Origin: an uncultured Chitinophaga sp.
Lineage (GTDB): Bacteria > Bacteroidota > Bacteroidia > Chitinophagales > Chitinophagaceae
DNA length: 35,044 nucleotides
NCBI RefSeq assembly: GCF_937874145.1
Contig: NZ_CALNBI010000137.1
Location: 1-35,044, forward strand
Direction of reading: 5' to 3'
The first letter of the stretch is position 1. Every line of letters starts with the position of its first letter. Below the pieces are notes generated by a model. It was not told the origin of the DNA and searched no databases. It was given only the letters and a program-made list of their open reading frames with translations. Shown piece by piece: positions 31,685 to 35,044 of this stretch. Made by a program: the position numbers and the translations under genes.

Positions 31685-31710
31685 GTAACCTTATCCTGAC
31701 ATCGGCCGTT
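31685..31710 (+). promoter_or_regulatory. Possible ECF-sigma promoter of the lipoprotein-MNIO pair
   Basis: GTAACC (31685-31690), 16 bases, then CGTT (31707-31710). The AAC-N16/17-CGT layout is typical of ECF sigma promoters and resembles the SigF promoters (GTAACC-N16-CGAA) reported for copper-responsive MNIO genes in Caulobacter. No TAnnTTTG box is seen in the gap. The lipoprotein ATG is about 60 bases downstream. Confidence 0.4.
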
Positions 31711-31776
31711 TTACCCTCGAACTGAAGCCATTGCACAGGTGTGGAAACAACCTCTTCATTTTTTAAAACACGATGT

Positions 31777-31947
31777 ATGAAACTTCCCAAAATTCTCATC
31801 GGCGCCATTGTCGCCGGAATTGCCATTCAAACATTGCCGTCCTGCTCCAAAGACAGTGACCTCACGCCCCAGCAGAAAGAAGCCAAAAAGAAAGAGGAAG
31901 AACGGAAACGTAACATGGACAATTGCCCCGCCTGCGGTATGGGCTGA
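31777..31947 (+). CDS. Small lipoprotein with C-terminal CPACGMG, candidate RiPP precursor
   Basis: 56 residues from the ATG at 31777; the frame opens at a GTG (31741), but the shorter form begins directly at the signal sequence. Residues 1-22 are a signal peptide ending TLPS before Cys23, a lipoprotein cleavage site. The residues after it (C-S-K-D-S-D) resemble the K-D-rich lipoprotein surface-export signal of Bacteroidota. A highly charged, helical spacer (about residues 30-48, Lys/Glu/Gln-rich) leads to NCPACGMG at 49-56, with Cys50 and Cys53. Such a short leader-spacer-Cys core next to an MNIO enzyme is what RiPP precursors of that class look like, and the lipid anchor suggests the product stays at the membrane. 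Confidence 0.75.
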   Translation: MKLPKILIGAIVAGIAIQTLPSCSKDSDLTPQQKEAKKKEEERKRNMDNCPACGMG

Positions 31948-31971
31948 TGCTGACCGTAAAACATTTCCACA

Positions 31972-33099
31972 TTGCCCCGACTGTTATCCACTGTAGCCTG
32001 TAACCTGGATCCCCATTTGCTGGGAGCCTGCCTGCCCCTCTTCGAATCCGGCGAAGCCGACGCCATCGAGTGGTCGTTCGACGCACTGTACCGCCTGGAT
32101 GCGCTGCCGGATTGGTTTCACGGATTGATCGATGCTTTTAGTGAAGGCGACCGCCTGGTAGGCCATGGTATTTTCTTCTCCCTGTTTGCCGGCAAGTGGC
32201 ATCCGGAGCAGGAAGCCTGGCTGCGGGAGCTTTCTGTGATCTGTAAAAAGTACCGGTTCGATCACATCACCGAACATTTCGGGTTCATGACCGGGCAGGA
32301 TTTCCATCATGGCGCGCCGTTGAACGTTCCTTACACCGATGCGGCTTTACGTATCGGGCAGGATCGCCTGCTGCGGATCGCGGATGCCTGCGGGCGGCCG
32401 GTAGGGCTTGAGAATCTTGCGTTTTCGTGGTCGGTGGATGAGGTGCGGCGGCACGGGGATTTCCTCGACCGGCTGCTGGCCCCCATCAACGGGTTCATCA
32501 TCCTCGACCTCCACAACCTGTATTGCCAGGTAGCCAACTTCGACATTCCTTTCGAAACGCTCGCGGCCCTTTATCCCCTGCACCGCGTCCGGGAGGTCCA
32601 TATTTCCGGCGGCAGCTGGGAACCTTCGGAAGACCGATCCCGCTCCATCCGCCGCGACACGCACGATGATTCCGTTCCCGATGAAGTCTTCCGTTACCTG
32701 GAAGCCATCATTCCCCGGTGCCCGCACCTGCGCTATCTCGTGATGGAACAACTCGGCGCCGGACTGGAAACGGAAGACAGCAAAACGGCTTTCCGTGCGG
32801 ATTTCCGGCGGATGGCGGACATCGCCACGCAATGGAATGTGATGCAGGGAGATGAAATCCTTCATCCCTTCACCCCTCCATTTAACCCTCCGCAAAGCGC
32901 CCCGGCGGAGGATCTGGCCTTGCACCAGCAACAGCAGGAACTTTCTTCCATCCTGGAAAACGCAAATTCCTTCGAAGCCGCCAGCCGCGCATTGCACGCC
33001 TCATCACTGGCGCAAAGCCATTGGCAGGTGGAACGATGGTCACCGTTCATGCTGGAAACCGCCATGCGCATCGCGCAGAAGTGGAAGAAAAAAGACTAA
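31972..33099 (+). CDS. DUF692/MNIO-family iron enzyme with C-terminal extension
   Basis: 375 residues from a TTG at 31972 (MPRLLSTVACNLDPHLL); an in-frame stop at 31957-31959 limits the options. The TIM-barrel metal ligands of the family can be seen: His65 (VGHGIF), Glu101-His102 (TEHFGF), Glu147-Asn148 (LENLAF), Asp179 and Asn182 (LDLHNLY), His210 (VHISGG), Asp229 and His231 (DTHDD), Glu259. Characterised MNIO enzymes (MbnB, TglH, HvfB, ChrH) use two or three irons to modify cysteines of a peptide. The core ends near residue 290. The remaining 85 residues, including QQQQELSSILENANSFEAA and WSPFMLETAMRIAQKWKKK, are helical and may replace the separate partner protein. It lies 24 bases after the lipoprotein gene. 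Confidence 0.9.
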   Translation: MPRLLSTVACNLDPHLLGACLPLFESGEADAIEWSFDALYRLDALPDWFHGLIDAFSEGDRLVGHGIFFSLFAGKWHPEQEAWLRELSVICKKYRFDHITEHFGFMTGQDFHHGAPLNVPYTDAALRIGQDRLLRIADACGRPVGLENLAFSWSVDEVRRHGDFLDRLLAPINGFIILDLHNLYCQVANFDIPFETLAALYPLHRVREVHISGGSWEPSEDRSRSIRRDTHDDSVPDEVFRYLEAIIPRCPHLRYLVMEQLGAGLETEDSKTAFRADFRRMADIATQWNVMQGDEILHPFTPPFNPPQSAPAEDLALHQQQQELSSILENANSFEAASRALHASSLAQSHWQVERWSPFMLETAMRIAQKWKKKD

Positions 33100-33132
33100 A
33101 AAAAAAGCGCCGCATGGATCATGCGGCGCTTT
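33098..33132. terminator. Terminator between MNIO and IPT genes
   Basis: A perfect 13-bp stem (AAAGCGCCGCATG/CATGCGGCGCTTT, 3-nt loop). On the minus strand it is followed by nine T in total (33106-33098), ending the IPT gene; on the plus strand only TTTG follows, so termination of the MNIO gene is weaker. Confidence 0.85.
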
Positions 33133-33150
33133 GTATATAACGGGTTGTTA

Positions 33151-34626
33151 TCAGTTGATGAAGCTGAATTCGTAAATCTTGCCTTTGTTATTCCAGCCGT
33201 ACACTTTATCGCCTACCACCCCAACGTGTTCGATCGATTTGTTCAGGTCGTCGGACATCACCAGGCGCCAGGGAACCGTTGCTGCGCCGTCGTATTCCCA
33301 CATCCTTTCGTTCACCATAAAATAAGCCTTTCCTTTCAGACCGAACGCCGGGGTTTTGAGCAGGATGCCCAATTTCGCATCCGGCAGGACGGGCAGTTCT
33401 GTCACTGTTCCCACATTACCGTTCACCGTGAATTTATACATGTATTTGCGGTAGGGATCGGTGGTGGTTTTGAATGCAGGCCCGATGATCGCTTCGTTGT
33501 TCAGCACCACCACGCCGCCAAGGTTGATCTGGCTGTAGAAACCGTTGATGGCTTTCGTCCAGCTGTTATTGGCGGGGTTGTATGCATAGATGGATTTATC
33601 GTCGTCTTCCGAAGCGGCATACATTTTACCGCCCATCGTAAACGCGATGCCCATGGCGGCATGCGTGCCCGGGATTGGCGCCACTGGTTTGAAGCCTTTG
33701 GTCATCGGATCGAACTCCCACCATTTGCCGTAATTCTCATGGGCTAAACTATTTCCGAAATACACTTTGTTTCCGACGATGGCCGGCACGGCATCCTGCA
33801 GGCTGGTGGGCAGTTTTCCGTTGATCTCCGTGGCCTGCCAGCCGCTATCCGGGCGGGCGGGGTTGTACATGAAAAAGAACTGGTCCTGGTCATGGGCGAT
33901 TTCGGTAAAGCCCCAGTACAGTTTGCCTTCAAACACGAAAGAAATACCGCCCGGGAAAAGGTTCGCGTTCTGCGAATTAGGTATGGGATCGGGGATGCGC
34001 ACCCATTGGCCGAGCTTGCCCGTATTCGTAACGGTAAATTCCGCGGTGGATTCATAATTCTTCCCGCCGCCCGTTACCACGATCTTGTGCCTGGTGAGCG
34101 TGGTGCTGTATGGAACGATGAATTTGATCTGGTTGGCGTCGGAAGATTTCACCTCCCCTTTTACGCCATTGAGTTTCACCTCCGGCGCCAGGGGAAAGTC
34201 GGCGCCGGTGATCGTCACTTCCGTACCCGAAGGCCCTTCCAGCGGTGCAAATGCCGCAATGCCGGTAGGGATGGGATCTACGACGAAATTATTGGCGGAA
34301 ACCGCCGTCTTATTCTTGATGATCACGCTGATCTTGCTGGTCGTGGAACCGAACGGCACATCGAACGTCAGTGCGGTGGCGGTGGCGGTTTTCACGACTA
34401 CCCGCTGGGTGCCCAGTTTCAGATCGTTGTCGGGGATGTTGGTGGAAAAGTTTTTCCCGGTGACGGTGACGGTGGTGCCGGGGATGCCGTTTGCCGGTGT
34501 GAAACTGGTGATTTCGGGAGCGGGCGTTGGGGTGAGATCGATGACTACTTTATCTTTCTTCCCGCAGGAAAAAAGAGCTGTCGCCAGCGTCAGGCAAAGG
34601 ATTACAAGCTGATAGTTTCTCTTCAT
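33151..34626 (-). CDS. IPT/TIG-domain lipoprotein with Kelch-like repeats
   Basis: 491 residues. Residues 1-20 are a signal peptide with a lipobox (LFSC, Cys21). Two IPT/TIG immunoglobulin-like domains follow (about residues 37-115, ITSFTPANGIPGTTVTVTGKNF, and 118-200, IAAFAPLEGPSGTEVTITGADF). The rest (225-491) has Kelch-like units with GNKVYFG, GGKMYAASE, KAYFMVNERMWEYD and GDKVYGWNNKGKIYEF, probably a beta-propeller. Proteins of this kind are often surface lipoproteins of carbohydrate-use or adhesion systems, but no SusC/D pair is visible. It is a single-gene unit. Confidence 0.9.
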   Translation of the reverse strand: MKRNYQLVILCLTLATALFSCGKKDKVVIDLTPTPAPEITSFTPANGIPGTTVTVTGKNFSTNIPDNDLKLGTQRVVVKTATATALTFDVPFGSTTSKISVIIKNKTAVSANNFVVDPIPTGIAAFAPLEGPSGTEVTITGADFPLAPEVKLNGVKGEVKSSDANQIKFIVPYSTTLTRHKIVVTGGGKNYESTAEFTVTNTGKLGQWVRIPDPIPNSQNANLFPGGISFVFEGKLYWGFTEIAHDQDQFFFMYNPARPDSGWQATEINGKLPTSLQDAVPAIVGNKVYFGNSLAHENYGKWWEFDPMTKGFKPVAPIPGTHAAMGIAFTMGGKMYAASEDDDKSIYAYNPANNSWTKAINGFYSQINLGGVVVLNNEAIIGPAFKTTTDPYRKYMYKFTVNGNVGTVTELPVLPDAKLGILLKTPAFGLKGKAYFMVNERMWEYDGAATVPWRLVMSDDLNKSIEHVGVVGDKVYGWNNKGKIYEFSFIN

Positions 34627-34672
34627 GAGATTAATTTTTGGGTTTGGGGCGCTCTTCAGTTATGTCTGCATC

Positions 34673-34707
34673 AAAAAATAGCAGTTCCTTAGCGAAGGAA
34701 CTGCTAT
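34673..34707 (-). terminator. Terminator of the aminoglycoside phosphotransferase-like gene
   Basis: A perfect 13-bp stem (ATAGCAGTTCCTT/AAGGAACTGCTAT, 4-nt loop) which on the minus strand is followed by a T-run (34678-34673). It lies about 87 bases beyond the TGA. Confidence 0.9.
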
Positions 34708-34793
34708 GCTGCGGGGCGAAATTACTATATAAAACGGACCGTAACCTTGAAATATTACAGGTTTGCGGGAAAATGAGCAATACTACCTAGTAT

Positions 34794-35044
34794 TCACGCG
34801 TTCAACGCAGCGATCGCCAGGGCGCCTACGGCCAGGTCGGTCTGCGCATCGGGTTCCATATTATCTTCCAGGAACCAGACGGCCGAAAGTGCCGCCCATG
34901 CTACGATCCATTCGAGGAGGCGGGTTCGCTCCAGGCCGGATTCGCTGCACACCGTTTGCAGCCGCTGTTGAAAATGGGCAGGGTCTGCGGCGATGGAAAA
35001 ATCCGGGTTGCAGAATATGTTGGCGAAATCGAAGGCCCGGTCGC
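34794..35044 (-). CDS. C-terminal end of a streptomycin 6-kinase-like aminoglycoside phosphotransferase
   Basis: The last 82 codons of a gene entering from the right edge, followed by TGA (34796-34794). The protein part reads DRAFDFANIFCNPDFSIAADP...RLLEWIVAWAALSAVWFLEDN...LAVGALAIAALNA. The DFANxFCNPD segment, the LxRxRLLxWxxAWAxLSAxWxLED helix and the Ala-rich end match APH(6)/StrB-type streptomycin 6-phosphotransferases (APH_6_hur family), which inactivate streptomycin with ATP. The catalytic residues are outside the window. Many chromosomal relatives have no proven resistance role. A clear terminator follows. Confidence 0.75.
   Translation of the reverse strand, partial: DRAFDFANIFCNPDFSIAADPAHFQQRLQTVCSESGLERTRLLEWIVAWAALSAVWFLEDNMEPDAQTDLAVGALAIAALNA

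Noticed and set aside
31947..32003. TGATG-coupled start of the MNIO gene at 31947
   Set aside because: That ATG is in another frame, which ends at a stop codon after 18 residues; the enzyme frame starts at TTG 31972. A one-base indel near 31980 could join them, but the present start already fits the family N-terminus.
1..35044. tRNA, rRNA or known riboswitch
   Set aside because: Reading both strands by eye I found no T-loop motif outside coding sequence with a matching cloverleaf, no rRNA stretch, and no cobalamin or TPP riboswitch core in the gaps.

Overview
The window looks like a chromosomal segment of a GC-rich Bacteroidota, most likely Chitinophagaceae (Chitinophaga-like). The evidence is type IX secretion genes (a PorV-type protein and a T9SS sorting domain), several copies of the Bacteroidota promoter (TTTG, about 20 nt, TAnnTTTG), weak Shine-Dalgarno signals, and protein families typical of this group. 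I see no tRNA, rRNA, CRISPR array, insertion sequence or prophage. Base composition was judged by eye only.

Layout. 1-8964: a surface-protein region with two large collagen-like paralogues (the first cut by the window edge) around a short T9SS cargo-type protein, a PorV-like protein and a small exported protein. 9013-9703 (minus): a visibly AT-richer pair, a DUF6934-type protein plus a 59-residue partner. 9757-10817 (minus): rpsL-rpsG with a clear promoter and terminator and no fusA behind. 10851-12393 (minus): a small conserved protein and ilvE. 12520-14613 (plus): a tightly packed operon of a conserved protein, rdgB, a hotdog thioesterase and a nitroreductase-fold protein. 14623-19822 (minus): GH125 mannosidase, PadR regulator, glycerol kinase, glycerol-3-phosphate dehydrogenase. 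19902-22104: cupin, PepSY membrane protein and a divergent small Cys-containing exported protein. 22105-22795: no convincing gene but several strong hairpins. 22796-25007 (plus): TetR, small ferredoxin-like protein and MFS exporter, with a palindromic candidate operator inside the tetR promoter. 25057-25437 (minus): a VOC-fold protein. 25649-27627 (plus): a TetR gene broken by an in-frame stop, then an AarF/UbiB kinase. 27667-30778 (minus): a three-gene, ATGA-coupled isoprenoid operon. 31017-33099 (plus): a GNAT protein, then a small lipoprotein ending in CPACGMG and a DUF692/MNIO enzyme. 33151-34626 (minus): an IPT/TIG lipoprotein. 34794-35044 (minus): the C-terminal end of a streptomycin 6-kinase-like protein.

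Three places stand out. (1) 31777-33099 looks like a minimal RiPP-type pathway: a membrane-anchored precursor with two C-terminal cysteines next to an MNIO enzyme with a long C-terminal extension and a possible ECF-type promoter. (2) 27667-30778 couples a UbiA prenyltransferase, a class I isoprenoid-synthase-like protein (DDxxD and an NSE-like motif) and an exported protein with a DxDDTS motif. (3) 25649-26278 is a TetR gene stopped inside a perfect 27-bp inverted repeat, which fits a quasipalindrome template-switch mutation. All functional assignments come from reading motifs; no database search was run.
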